Source of the DNA: Phaeotremella fagi | Lineage: Eukaryota > Basidiomycota > Tremellomycetes > Tremellales > Phaeotremellaceae | Length of the DNA: 64,000 bases | Assembly: GCA_001599715.1 (NCBI GenBank) | Contig: BCHU01000014.1 | Coordinates: 620,001 to 684,000 of the forward strand | Reading direction: 5' to 3' | Part shown: piece by piece, positions 34,091-44,795 of the stretch | Layout: every line of letters begins with the position of its first letter | How positions within the stretch are numbered: the stretch's first letter is position 1 | Made by a program: the position numbers and the translations under genes | Notes under the pieces: model-generated | Databases searched by the model: none | What the model was told of the DNA's origin: nothing | The model's input: only the letters and a program-made list of their open reading frames with translations

Positions 34091-35214
34091 ATGGCATCAT
34101 CCTCGTCACCTCTTCCACCAGCTGCACCAATGGCACCGATCTCACGATCAAGTCGACCAACAATCGTAGGACCTGATCAACCCGAACCACCCTATCCTAT
34201 CCAACTCGAAGGAATAGTTAGTAAAGGTTTTGGAAGGGGTGCGAGATTCCTAGGTATACCTACGGGTAAGTTTTTTCTTGTTTATGACATATGGAGTTGG
34301 AGCTCTCATATCAGTCTGTGACTATGGAATCGTTTCGATTGTGGATATACATTTAGCTAACTCCAACTCCGTGTAGCCAATCTACCAGACTCCTCCCTAG
34401 GTCCGCTAAACGATCTTCACCTAACAGGGATATACTACGGTTTCGCAAGAGTTCATCCATCCCTAACCACCCCACTCCCCTCAGCCCTTCCATCAAGAGT
34501 AGGCTCCCCCCATCCAGATCTACATCTCTCAAGTCCAAGCACAACCCACTACCACCCAAGTGTCCCAAGAGAATCAAAAACCAACCCCCTATCTCCAGAA
34601 GATCTTTTATCTTTACCCGCACAAACTGCTCCTTATCCGCCTGACTCTGTTGAAGGTGTTGTAGGTGGTCCGAAACGACTTGATGAGGAGGACGGGAAGG
34701 TTTGGCCTATGGTTATGAGTGTTGGATGGAATCCTTATTTCAAGAATGAGAAGATTACTGCTGTGAGTTTGGGGTTTTATTTTTTCTTCTGGGAGTTGGA
34801 CTTTCATGGGAGGAGACCATTTTGGGGGTGCCAATGACTGCAGAGGACTTGGGCAGCTTTCTGAGAGAAAACGGTACCTCACGATCTATTCCATTTACTC
34901 TCTTCGATTTCCTCTCTCGTATCTGAAGAATAGTGCACTGACGCACCCCACAGGAAGTCCACATCATGCACCCCTTCTCCCACGATTTCTACGGACACGA
35001 AATGTCAGTCCTAGTCTTAGGCTACATAAGACCTGAATTAGATTACATATCAAAAGGTAAACCCAACTCTTCACGCAGGACTCGTCATCCACTAACATGA
35101 ATCGTAGAAGCACTTATCGAAGATATCCAGTTCGACGTTAAAGTCGCTTTAAACTCTTTGGCAAGGGAGGAATATGCTAGATTCGCTTCTGATCATTTCC
35201 TTATTGGTGCTTAG
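34091..35214 (+). CDS. FMN1: Riboflavin kinase
   Basis: Phosphorylates riboflavin to FMN using ATP. Four exons. The N-terminal 45 residues are Ser/Pro-rich. Then come [22 protein letters not shown] and the IPTANLP block (the PTAN motif binds metal/ATP), split by the first intron after IPT. YYGFARV follows, then an insertion of about 80 residues rich in Pro and Ser. The core resumes with [20 protein letters not shown] and [28 protein letters not shown], where the Glu of EVHI is catalytic in this family. It ends SDHFLIGA at 35214. Bidirectional promoter with the ALKBH7-like gene (about 255 bp). Confidence 0.93.
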
Positions 35215-35770
35215 GACGGTATTTGTTTTTGAGGAAATCGTGCATTTGTATTAATTGACTTGGTAGATTATGATTATAGAATTCATGATGTTAGCTATAC
35301 TGCAGCACATGGTATCCTCATTGCGTAGGAGAGATAGAGTCCAGCCTCGATGCCTTCATAAGTACTGTAACTTTGCGTCGAATCTAGACTTTCATTTCGA
35401 CAATTTTGCGCTCACACTGGTACAAAGGATCATCCCACGATTCTCTGACCTCGCTGACAGAGGCTGTGTACCTCTATCCCGAAAGGAAGAGTATTGAGAT
35501 ATGATAAAAGGATTAAAGGAAAACTCTTTTGTAAATGTATGACGATATCGGTTTGCGACAAATGTCAATGAATGGAGAGTACACTTATTGGTGTAATCTG
35601 TTTTTGTTCATTTGCTCCACAAGAAGACTCGTCACAGTCTTTACCGTCCTTTCTTCGTTCGGAAGGCTCAACGTGAGTCAGTGATATTACTGTACTGCAG
35701 AGTATCATTTCTTCTTCTTTTTCTTCATTCCCCTCTTTCTACAATATATATTTTCAATCACTCTTCATCG
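35215..35770. other. Intergenic region before the tandem gene array
   Basis: 3' end of riboflavin kinase, then about 300 bp without a credible gene. CT-rich promoter and ACAATATATATTTTC (about 35740) before the first array gene. Confidence 0.5.
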
Positions 35771-36460
35771 ATGTCTAAATCAATTCACAGAGGTAAGCTT
35801 CTAATCCTTCTTATTCGTAGCAAATCAAATCACTGATCTGTGTTATTAGCCGTAGATCTTAGTGACTCGAGTCATGCAGAGGCTTTGAAAGCAGCTGCTT
35901 CAAGAATAGCTAACAACTGGTCAACCAGCCTGACTCTATCACATCTGAAGAAATACAGAAACATTAACCCAGACAGTTTAGATCCAGTCACTGACTTCTG
36001 TCAAACTTGTTGGGATATTACCAGCTTAGAAGCAGGAGTAGAAATCTCCCCAATGCCACAGTGAGTTTGACTACATCAATTCCTTTAAAACGTGTTGATA
36101 CTGATAAAACTACCCTTCAACTTCACAAGGAGCTTTCTAGAACAAAACACCAAGGAAATCTATAAGAATTCGAACATCTCAACAATCAAGGCTGCCCTGA
36201 CAAAGGAAGAAGTAGAGGATGCAGACAAAATTTTGCGTCCAATGCGTACTTCTGAAGAGGAGGTTAAATCAGGAGGAGAAAGTGATGAACATGCGCTTGC
36301 TGCTAGGTTTGCTGTTGTCGCGCATCACGCCTATCTTGGGAACATAGCGGAGAGTCTTGGAGAGAAAGTCGATTGGGATGCGATGAAAGAACAACTTATC
36401 ATGCAAGTTCAGTCAGAGTCGAAGTCGGAGAATGAAAGTGGAGGGAAGACTGATAACTGA
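35771..36460 (+). CDS. Tandem-array gene A, unknown family, 187 aa
   Basis: Three exons: 35771-35792, 35850-36060 and 36130-36460. The introns are phase 1 and phase 2. The product is hydrophilic and helical, with no signal peptide or membrane segment and no domain I recognise. Exon 2 carries HAEALKAAASR near its start and ends ITSLEAGVEISPMPQ at the junction. Exon 3 has a charged region (EEEVKSGGESDEH), a helix AARFAVVAHHAYLGNIAESLG and a Ser/Glu-rich tail. Exon layout and motifs match the genes at 37215 and 38716. Function unknown; cytosolic or nuclear location is the default inference. Confidence 0.65.
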
Positions 36461-37214
36461 GTGTCGAGATAGGACAAGGTAAAGAGTTGATTAAGGTTGA
36501 GATTCGGAAATGATTGTACAGTGTTGATGAAATTTTGTGAAGACAGTTTGACAGTTTACCACAGATGAAGCACCTGTGGTAACCGTATTATGCTTCTGCA
36601 TTTTCTTCACTACGACCCGAGTGCTTTGTTTGAAACTCACCAGGATTCTGCACAGTATCATGACACTGAACATTATTCCAGTAGAATGAATGTACCCACT
36701 GATCACAATACGTTGTTAGGTCGGAACATTTGGGTACCAGGAGGACAATATATTGGACGGCGTACGATCCATGCTGCCATACAGCATCTTTTGAATAAAA
36801 CATGAATTCCCCTTCAAGGATAACGTGCATCTAGACATACCTCTATTCTTAACTACAGTTGTCTCCTTGTTTTTCTCCTTCGTGTCCTACTCAGTGTCGA
36901 GCTGTTCTCAATTGTCATGTGGCGCTGCCTCCGATGTTTACAGCAGAAAAATCCTCCTTCCACCAGTTGACATCGTGAAGTCCGTTGACTTCTCGCCACC
37001 AATAATGATTCTTACATTGATATAAAGATTTCGGCAATTCTCCCTTATGAACAGAGGAAGAAAATGATGATTGGATTTTTTTCGGGTTTCTCCTCAGAAG
37101 TCATCGTTCAAAGGATCGGAAAACTGTCAATATTTCTAATTAAAAACACAACCCAGCTTTCGTTTCTTTCTAATTTTCTTTCCACTCTTCCCCAATAAAT
37201 TATTCTACCTCATC
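36461..37214. other. Spacer between array genes A and B
   Basis: No gene. Contains a perfect 9-bp inverted repeat TTACCACAG / CTGTGGTAA (36556-36564 and 36574-36582) just after gene A. Short frames at 36590-36830 on both strands have no recognisable product. Confidence 0.5.
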
Positions 37215-37890
37215 ATGACGGCAAAAACAAGTATGAGTGATTATCCTGGTAAGTCTTTCATGAGAAGTCACTGAAAAAATATAAGGACTAACGAGGTCAC
37301 ACTGTACAATCAGATTCCGCCTTCGGTAGTTGTACTTACATTGATACTCTGAAAGAAGCTTACGAAAGAATTATGGATCACAAAGTAACAAATCTCACAC
37401 TAGCTGATTTAGAGAAGTTCAGACACAAAACCGAAGTCGTTAGATCAGTCAACCCTTTCACTGAGTATGCTAAATGCATTGGGAATTGTATCACATAGAA
37501 GCAAAAATCACTCCAATTCCTCCAGTACCCGAGTGAGTGATTGGCGACTGTTTTTGTTATCAGAGATCTATCTGAGTACCGACGTCTCACAGCGAATTTA
37601 TAGCCTACCACAAAGAGTTTATCGAGAGCTATCTATCGGACTTCTGGAATCAAAGTAAGAAGGATTTTGCTTCCCTCAAAAAAAGCCACGAGCGAAATGG
37701 AACACTGGAAGTCTACGAAGAAAAAATTTCAGCTTGGCTGAAAAAATTCAGTGAGCCATATACTGAAGACGAGAAATGGAGTTATACAGTCGGAGAAGTG
37801 GTAGCGAGAAAAATAGATTACTTCGAAACAATGGAGAGGTATCTCAAGGAGCTGGAGGAAATGGAGAGAAGTAGTGTGGCTGGATCATAA
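37215..37890 (+). CDS. Tandem-array gene B, same family, frame disturbed in exon 2
   Basis: Exon 1 is 37215-37248 (phase 1), exon 2 begins at 37314, and the last exon starts at 37593 and ends SSVAGS at 37890. Exon 2 carries YIDTLKEAYERIMDHK and NPFTEYAKCIGN, then meets an in-frame TAG (about 37496). The homologous end EAKITPIPPVPE lies in another frame just beyond it. Removing GTATGC...ACATAG (34 nt) as a micro-intron restores the frame; otherwise this is a frameshifted copy. The last exon is lysine/glutamate-rich and helical (EFIAYHKEFIESYL, YLKELEEMERSS). The second conserved junction is phase 2, as in A and C. Function unknown; the gene may be a pseudogene. Confidence 0.5.
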
Positions 37891-38715
37891 GAAGGAGACC
37901 TGTTTTATATAATTTCTTCCATAGTGGATTTCACAGTAGTCAGTTGTGGATTGAATGAATAAATGTTTAGTTATGCGTCTTTGATCCAATTCATAAGAAG
38001 AGTGCATTGGATGCGATTCGTCTTATAAAGAGAACTCACACTGTACTCGTACTTCAAACACCATTATGGCAGAAACTAGTCAGGTGGCAGCTAAAATCTG
38101 TTTCTTAGAGAAAGGTGGACTCTTTAGTAAAGTGGCTGTACATCCCTACCATTACAATTGAAAAACTATTGAGATTTTATCAGAAGGAATCTGGCCAGTT
38201 TTGCGGACCGCGTCATATCCACCACACTTCCATTACAAGGTGTAATGTACAAGTTCTGTTCAGTGATCTGAAGTGGCGCTGCCTTCAATGGTACCACAAA
38301 CCTCAACATCGCATGGCCTTGCTTAAAACTCCTTAACTTCCCGCTTATCAATTCGAAAATCTCGGTATTCATCGGTCAAAAGTTGAAAAGAAATACTGTT
38401 CTCTGTTGCAAGTCGCGCCGTGAAAGTCGAAATGCGTTTCAGGCGATCTTCCTTTGTAATAGTAAGCGGAGAATTTGGTCACGAAAACAAAATATATTTT
38501 ACATGGACTTTTACGCAGAAGGCTCAACTATTGTAAGTCTCGACTTCTTTGAGAAGACCTGAAAAAGGCGCTACTTGTCCTGATTTATAGCTGATTTCGT
38601 CTTCTTTTTCTTCCAACTATCCTTCATTTTCTGGGGATTTGTTTTTACATATTTTTAACCCCGAAAGACCTAACAGCGGCAGTACAGTTTATCCCTCGAT
38701 ACAGTAACGACAAAG
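37891..38715. other. Spacer between array genes B and C
   Basis: No supported gene. A TATAAAG (about 38024) and an ATG at 38065 (MAETSQ, 31-codon frame) look like the promoter and start of a decayed fourth copy, but no downstream homology was found. The right part is the promoter of gene C. Confidence 0.4.
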
Positions 38716-39310
38716 ATGCGCTTACCAGGTAATTCGAAAGTTTACATGTGTCAGAAAATTGCTAATTATTTGTCTTCAGATGAAGCCTTTGATGGTTCAG
38801 TCCATACAGAAGCTTTACACAAAGCATGGGATCGCGTCTTTGGTGAGGGTGAATCTGAATTAACCCGAATCAATTTAGAATATTTGGAGAAGCATAAGAA
38901 AGATTTAGAGACTACCGTCGAGCCTTTTAATGATCTGGCTCAAACAATGTGGGAGCTTTTGAGTAAAGAGGCGGGTGTCGAGCTGTCAACAATGCCTCGG
39001 TGAGTTGAATCGAAATTCTTGATTGGTATTGATATTATTCCTGAAAAGAACTTTCTTTGATGCCATGACGAAACGTACGATGGAAGGTATGATGGCGTAC
39101 GATCAGGCCGAAGAGATTGCCTTCCGAATAGCCAACTCTCTGGGTCGAGCTTTGGGTAAACAAGATACTCAAGAAAACTCTGAGTCCCAAGATCAAGAAG
39201 AAACAGAAACTGTCGAGGAAACATATAGTCGAGCAGTAGAGTTTGCCAAGTTTGTCCGAAATTCAGTCGTTCTGCAACTCGAAAAAAACCTAGGGGGAAG
39301 TGTCGATTGA
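38716..39310 (+). CDS. Tandem-array gene C, same family, 164 aa
   Basis: Exons 38716-38728, 38780-38999 and 39049-39310, with introns in phase 1 then phase 2 as in genes A and B. The start MRLPDEAFDGS parallels the PDSAFGS of gene B. Exon 2 has HTEALHKAWDR and ends LLSKEAGVELSTMPR, nearly the same as LEAGVEISPMP in gene A. Exon 3 has TFFDAMTKRTMEG, a Gln/Glu-rich acidic stretch (NSESQDQEETETVEE) and a final helix with EFAKFVRNSVVLQLEKNLGG. Soluble, helical, no known domain. Intact and probably functional; role unknown. Confidence 0.65.
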
Positions 39311-40090
39311 GGAAGGGCTTTCGAAAACGATCAAATGCGAGGGAATTTGTTTTTTTGGTATTCGGGACCTTGATTGTAGAGTGAGGGATTGTAGTCGTTA
39401 AGTATTTTCAGCTTGTAGTTACCACTTCTTCTTTATGAAATGTGAAAGTTTGCGTGGTGGAAAAACAGCATTTGGCATTGACGGTCACTCTCTGGAGTCC
39501 AAGTTCTGCATGGGCGCGTTTATTGTAAGGTTTCTAATTATTCACCAAATGTCAAACATGAGTCTCTACGTCGACTGGCAATCAACATATTCCATATGTG
39601 GGAATACTACCAAATCGAAAGAGTTAAATCAGAGAAGAGACGCCATGGTCACAGTTTGCAGTCGAGTACTGGTACTCGTCACGTTTTTTCAATGAAATCG
39701 AATGCATTGTCTCGATTATTCAAGAAATACTAATACTATAATGATACCGTATTAATAGGGGGGGTATAAAATGGTTTTTAATTAATATTAGAAAAAAACG
39801 TATAACGTATCTAAATGAAAAGTTCAGAATACTCCTAAAACCCACTTATTTTAAGAAAAGAAAGAGAAGAAGAAAAAAAGTTTTGGTTTAATAATTATAA
39901 GCTAATAAATCATCGATTTATTCCCCCTTGGAATTTATCTGGTATCAACCCCCCAACCCCCCTTTCTGACTACTATGTTATATTGAATTAATGTTTTCGA
40001 CGTAATGAATTACTTTTATTGGATTTTTCGATAATCTTCGTGTTGTACAACCATCATTTTGATTTGTTTCAAGACCGCGACCGCCACCAC
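39311..40090. other. AT-rich intergenic region after the array
   Basis: No gene. From about 39715 to 40000 the sequence is strongly AT-rich with G7 and C6-type runs (GGGGGGG about 39758, CCCCCC about 39948). No transposon ends or terminal repeats were recognised. Confidence 0.5.
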
Positions 40091-42400
40091 CTACTCTTCT
40101 TCATCATCATCAGCCAATTCCGTAGCCATCATCTCATCGACCAATTCCTTAACCTCCTCTTGATCCTCAACAGAAATCCTATGATGATCATGTTTCTTCG
40201 TTCCCCCCACAACGACCTGACTCCCACCATTACCCAAATTATACCCGTTACCCCCATTATTCACCCCGATCCCCCGTCCGAATCGTTTCATAGCCCCAAC
40301 CTGAGTTTTATAGCCTTCCAACAATCTCTCTATCCAACCGCCTTTAGGGAAAGTCTTCTGCCACTGATTATGTAAATGTACCGTCCAGACATGTCCGATT
40401 TTTTCTTCTAACAGTTCACGACCACTTCGACCGACTTCACCTCTTCCATCCCATCTTCTTCCTCCCCATTCTTCTGGATCTTTGTCGAAGGGATCAGGGA
40501 AGCGGACGTCGGTTCGACAGTTTCGTGGATCGGCGAAACACCAGGGTAAGACGCTGAACGGTTTGTGGTGGGCTGCGAGGAGTCTTCGATGGAGTTTTGA
40601 ATAGAGATGGGCTCCCCAGGTGAAGGTGTTTGGCGCGGGGAGGGGTGATGAGGCCATGATATGGAATGCTTCGCATAGGTAGGGTGAGTGTTTTCGGAAA
40701 TGCATCAACGCTCCGTTAAGTGTGAAATAGGGTTTGTCTGTGGGTTATCAGCGCGTGTCGACTCAATCTTCATCTCTACACTTACCATAACAATCCCATT
40801 GGGTAACGAATTCACTCTCGACTAAAGGGTGTAGATCTCTCGTGAGAATTTGATCCATATCCATCCAAACTCCTCCGTAATGCCATAAAACCAATAATCT
40901 AACTGCGTCACCATCGACCCAAGCTCGTTCATCGAACAAACCACCGCCTTCCATACCACTCAGCAATCCCTCCAATTCCGTACCCTTGGTTAAATGGTTC
41001 ATGTCAACTTGACGAACTTCGATCAAATCCCCCCAATCTTCTAAAAATGGTTTCACGTGTTGATTGGATGATATGGTTTCTGCACCGTTCGTCCACATTA
41101 TCAATTTACTGTGTGACAATGGTTGAGTCGCTATCCATGCGTTCAGTGTTGCTGTTTGTCTTTCACCGAATGAAAGTAAATCCGATCGCCAATAGGTGTG
41201 ATACGTCAAATGAGTCAAGGGTTCACCAGGGGTTCTTTGAACGGTCGAAGAAAAATCATAACATGCCATTCCTCTTCTCATCGATAAACCTGGTGCTAGG
41301 AGTTGTCGTTTAGGTCCAAGATGCTGCGTTAGGTTGTAGTGCGGTGAGATGTTGTGTGAATCGAAACATCCTTTCAGAGGTGTTATTTGATCGATTTCAG
41401 ACCGTATCCATTTTTGAGAATAGATGGCGAACTCAAACTGAATCTCGAATTTCCTTTTGAACAATATGATACCGTATATCAACGTGAACAACAGCACTAC
41501 ACCAGCCAGGATAGGTTGATACCACCACGGCGATTGTGAAGACATTTTTCGAGACGGCGTCCCACCCCACCATTTCCACCACGAAGAATTAGATAAATGT
41601 CGTCGTCGATGAAAAGGTAGATAAGTGAATGAACTAGCTCTTGATCTTTTCTTTGATGGTTTCACACGATGAGGTGTCCCGCTACCGTTCCCACTTCCAT
41701 TCATTTGATAGTCCATCCCATCCTCTTCAGACTCTGTAGCTGTCGGAGGAACGACAGGTTGCTGAATCGACTTTCGTCGAGCTCTGGGAAATCCGTAAAC
41801 TGATCCTTCGTAATAAGGTGTTGGATATCCGTTGGGCAAGATAGTTGAGGATGGAATAAGAGAAGAAGGTGAGAGTGATTCGTCGATATCGAGTATCGTG
41901 CTTGAAGGGTATGGATTAGACGTGTTCAAAGGTTGAATAGCTGGATCTATAGAATGTAAAGCTCTAGAGGGTAAAGGTCGACGCTGTGAAACAGTGCTTT
42001 GGTGTGGATGTGAAGCTGTAAACGAAACTCTACCAACTGAAGATGGTGATTGAGAATTTGAGGTTTCTGAAGGTTGAGAAGTAGGTAATTCGTCACTTGA
42101 AGATAGAGAAAGTCTTGGACCGTTAGAAATAACTGATGGTGCCCTGCGATAAAAGGTCAATAATCACATCTATACGTTCCACCCTGAAAAGTCTCAAGAT
42201 AGATATCACACTTACCATCCAGCATCAGACCATCCACCTAAATTACTGCTACCTGCTTCACTTTCTGTACCGGTTTCAGCACCATCTTCATTTTTGGTAG
42301 GTTTCCAATGGCTGTTACCGTTCCCGTTCCCGTTTCCGTTGTTGTTATGACCATGTCCATGAGCTTTAGGTGGAGCTAAATTTCTTCTTTTATTGTCCAT
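40091..42400 (-). CDS. Type II membrane glycosyltransferase with DXD motif (GT32-like)
   Basis: Golgi-type glycosyltransferase. A very long cytosolic N-terminus (about 270 residues) is low-complexity, with NGNGNGNGN near residue 20 and Ser/Thr/Pro-rich stretches. It is followed by one membrane segment (ILAGVVLLFTLIYGIILF). The luminal catalytic part has YHTYWRSDLLSFGERQTATLNAWIATQ and LIMWTNG, then RLLVLWHYGGVWMDMDQILT. That last block carries the metal-binding DXD (DMD) and GG(V/I)WMD pattern of GT32 and alpha-1,4-glycosyltransferase families. TWGAHLYSKL and HLHNQWQKTFP follow. The acidic C-terminus ends LADDDEEE. Intron sites fall after SDAGW and after VTQWDCY. The sugar donor and acceptor cannot be read from sequence; capsule or wall glycan roles are only possibilities. 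Confidence 0.8.
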
Positions 42401-43062
42401 GACTCTTGAGTCTGAGTCTGCTTAGCAGTTGGGATTGAACTGCGCTGCGGACAGTACTGCGACGCGTGACAGTCAACTTGCGATGGAATGAGGTGGATAG
42501 TATTGGCTAGGGCGATGAATGGTTGTTGGATGTATAGTGTTGATATAAGAGTCTTGACGATATGATGGAGAGATGTAAGAGATGAAAATCTTTTTAGTTG
42601 ATAAAAGTCCAAAGGTCCAGTGTAAAGTCAAAAGTTGAAATTAAAATGAAGCAAGTCAAAAATGAAGGTTATAGGAGGAGGACCAGAGATAGACTGGGCT
42701 TAGCGTATTTTCCGGCTTAAGCGCACCGAGTCACGTGGTACCGATTATAGGAGGGGGGTTGTTTAAAGAAAGAAAAGGGGGATTAGTGCCACACTAAGTA
42801 TCCACTCTATAACGCCGAAAGACGGATCGGCTATAACGGCAAAGGTAGTGCCACACGTGTTGCGTCACCAGATGTCTGAATTGCCACTCCAATTTCCCCC
42901 TACCAGCTATACCTCGTTCTATAACCTTCCCCCCCAACTAATAGATCCATAAACATCTACTCTTCATCTTATATCTATACCAATCAACAACATCAATATC
43001 AAGTAAGTATCTGATATCACCCACCACCCCCACACCCACACTCACACTCACACCCCATAGTC
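42401..43062. promoter_or_regulatory. Bidirectional promoter of the glycosyltransferase and porin genes
   Basis: Contains two CACGTG E-boxes, in GTCACGTG (42730-42737) and ACACGTGT (42853-42860), followed by TGCGTCA (42861-42867). TAGTGCCACAC is duplicated at 42784-42794 and 42846-42856, as is CTATAACG at 42807-42814 and 42831-42838. Porin leader is C-rich. No gene. Confidence 0.5.
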
Positions 43063-44384
43063 ATGTCTCAACCAGTACCACCATCATGGAAAGTAAGTCC
43101 CCCCCTTCCTCCCCCTCATCTCCCTTCCTTCTCTCTTGACGCGTCTATACCACCTTCATATCCCCCTTTCCAAATACTAACACCCCACCCTCCAGGACTT
43201 TGGAAAGTCATCCTCAGACCTCCTCCTCCGTGACTACCCAATCCAAGGTACCTCACTCGAAGTTAAAACCCTCACCCCATCCAACGTCACCTTCAAGGTC
43301 GCCGGTACCAGAGACGACAAATCAAACGCCATCGCTGGTGACATTGAGGGTAAATACGTTGATTTCAAAAACGGTTTGACTTTCACCCAAGTAAGTCGAA
43401 CTCTTTCTCAACATGATCCTTTTCCTTACTAACTCACACACACTAGGCTTGGACTACCACCAACCTTCTCAGAACTCAAATCGAATTAGAGAACCAAATC
43501 GCCAAAGGTCTCAAACTCGACCTCGCTACCACCCTCAACCCAGCCAAGGCTCAAAAATCAGCCATCCTCTCTGCCATCTACAAGCAACCTTCATTGCACA
43601 CCCGTGCCGTTGTTGACCTTTTCAAGGTAAGTTGGGGACCTATCCATCATCAAAAAGTTAACGAACGTGTTTATTGACACTTTCACTTCTTAGGGTCCAA
43701 CTTTCACCGCCGACACCGTTCTCGGTCGTGACGGTTTCCTCGTAGGTGCCGAGGCCTCATACGATGTCCAATCAGGTGCCATCACCCGTTACGCCGGTGC
43801 CGTTGGATTCTCAGCTCCAGAATACGCCGTCACCCTTCACGGTTTAGGTAACCTCTCAACCTTCTCTGCCTCATACTACCACAAGGTTTCAAAAGATGTT
43901 GAAGCCGGTGCTAAGGCTGTTTACGACACCAAATCAACCACTGGTGGTGTCTCACTTGAAGTCGGTGCCAAGGCTTACCTCGTATGTCAACTTGTGTTTT
44001 TTGTTACCATTTTCGTGATTGACTAACAATTGTGCAGGACAACGCCGCTTTCGTAAAGGCCAAGATCAACAACGCCGGTGTCCTCTGTCTCGGTTACACC
44101 CAAGCTCTCCGTCCAGGTGTCAAGGGTACGTCAAGTTGTACACCCACTCCCAAGAAAAGCAACTGACATCTAAACAGCCGCCTTCGGTGTCGCCCTCGAC
44201 ACTGCTAGACTCAACGACTGTAAGTCGACCCCTAACACAAAACACTTGATCTAACACTAACGACCAAAATAGCAACCGCCGGTCAAGCCGCCCACAAAGT
44301 CGTAAGTTGATCTCAATCACTTGGTATATACAGTATAATACTGACATGACAATCCAGGGTGCCTCATTCACTTTCAACTCGTAA
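43063..44384 (+). CDS. POR1: Mitochondrial outer-membrane porin (VDAC)
   Basis: Voltage-dependent anion channel, a 19-strand beta-barrel that passes metabolites and ATP across the outer mitochondrial membrane. About seven exons; exon 1 encodes just MSQPVPPSWK. Visible blocks are DFGKSSSDLLLRDYPIQGTS (N-terminal helix and first strand), TQAWTTTNLLRTQIELENQI, GPTFTADTVLGRDGFLVGAEA, RYAGAVGFSAPEYAVTLHG, NNAGVLCLGYTQALRPGVK and ...HKVGASFTFNS. The last matches the family's C-terminal beta-signal. Length (about 290 aa) is normal. Third codon positions in these exons are noticeably C-rich (ACC, GCC, CTC), which suggests high expression. Confidence 0.95.
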
Positions 44385-44795
44385 ACGCGCTCGTCGTCGT
44401 TGTCGGTGCGGTGGATAAGCAACAGGGGTCAGAATAAAGTAAATAAACAGATAAATTTTTAAAGTGGATGTTCTTCTCTCTCTTTTTTTTTTCTTTTTTT
44501 TTATGGTTGGTACAATTCGATGCAAGTTTTGTCTTTTCCTTTCTCATTCAGGAATTTTCCTGGTGATTGCTATCAGAGTTTTTCACTTCGACTTCGTTCG
44601 CAGATGGAAAGCTAGACTTCCATGACGAATGACACGCTGAAAGTTCGGTAATAAGGATATGATATGGATATGCATCGTCTCGACGAATAAATACAACCAG
44701 AAAAATTTCAGAATATACAAATCCAAGTCATAATACCAATAAACCGATCAATCCCAAAAAAGGTTGTACAGTATCCCAACCACCCAACGTTGACC
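44385..44795. other. Convergent intergenic region (porin / PDK1-type kinase)
   Basis: Poly-T/C tract at about 44477-44503 just after the porin stop, consistent with a 3' processing region. No gene. Confidence 0.5.

Noticed and set aside
38065..38160. Possible start of a fourth tandem-array gene (MAETSQ...)
   Set aside because: A TATA-like box and ATG are present, but no donor, exon-2 motif or homology follows within 600 bp.
39715..40000. AT-rich stretch with homopolymer runs as a possible transposon end
   Set aside because: No terminal repeats, target duplication or coding remnant seen.
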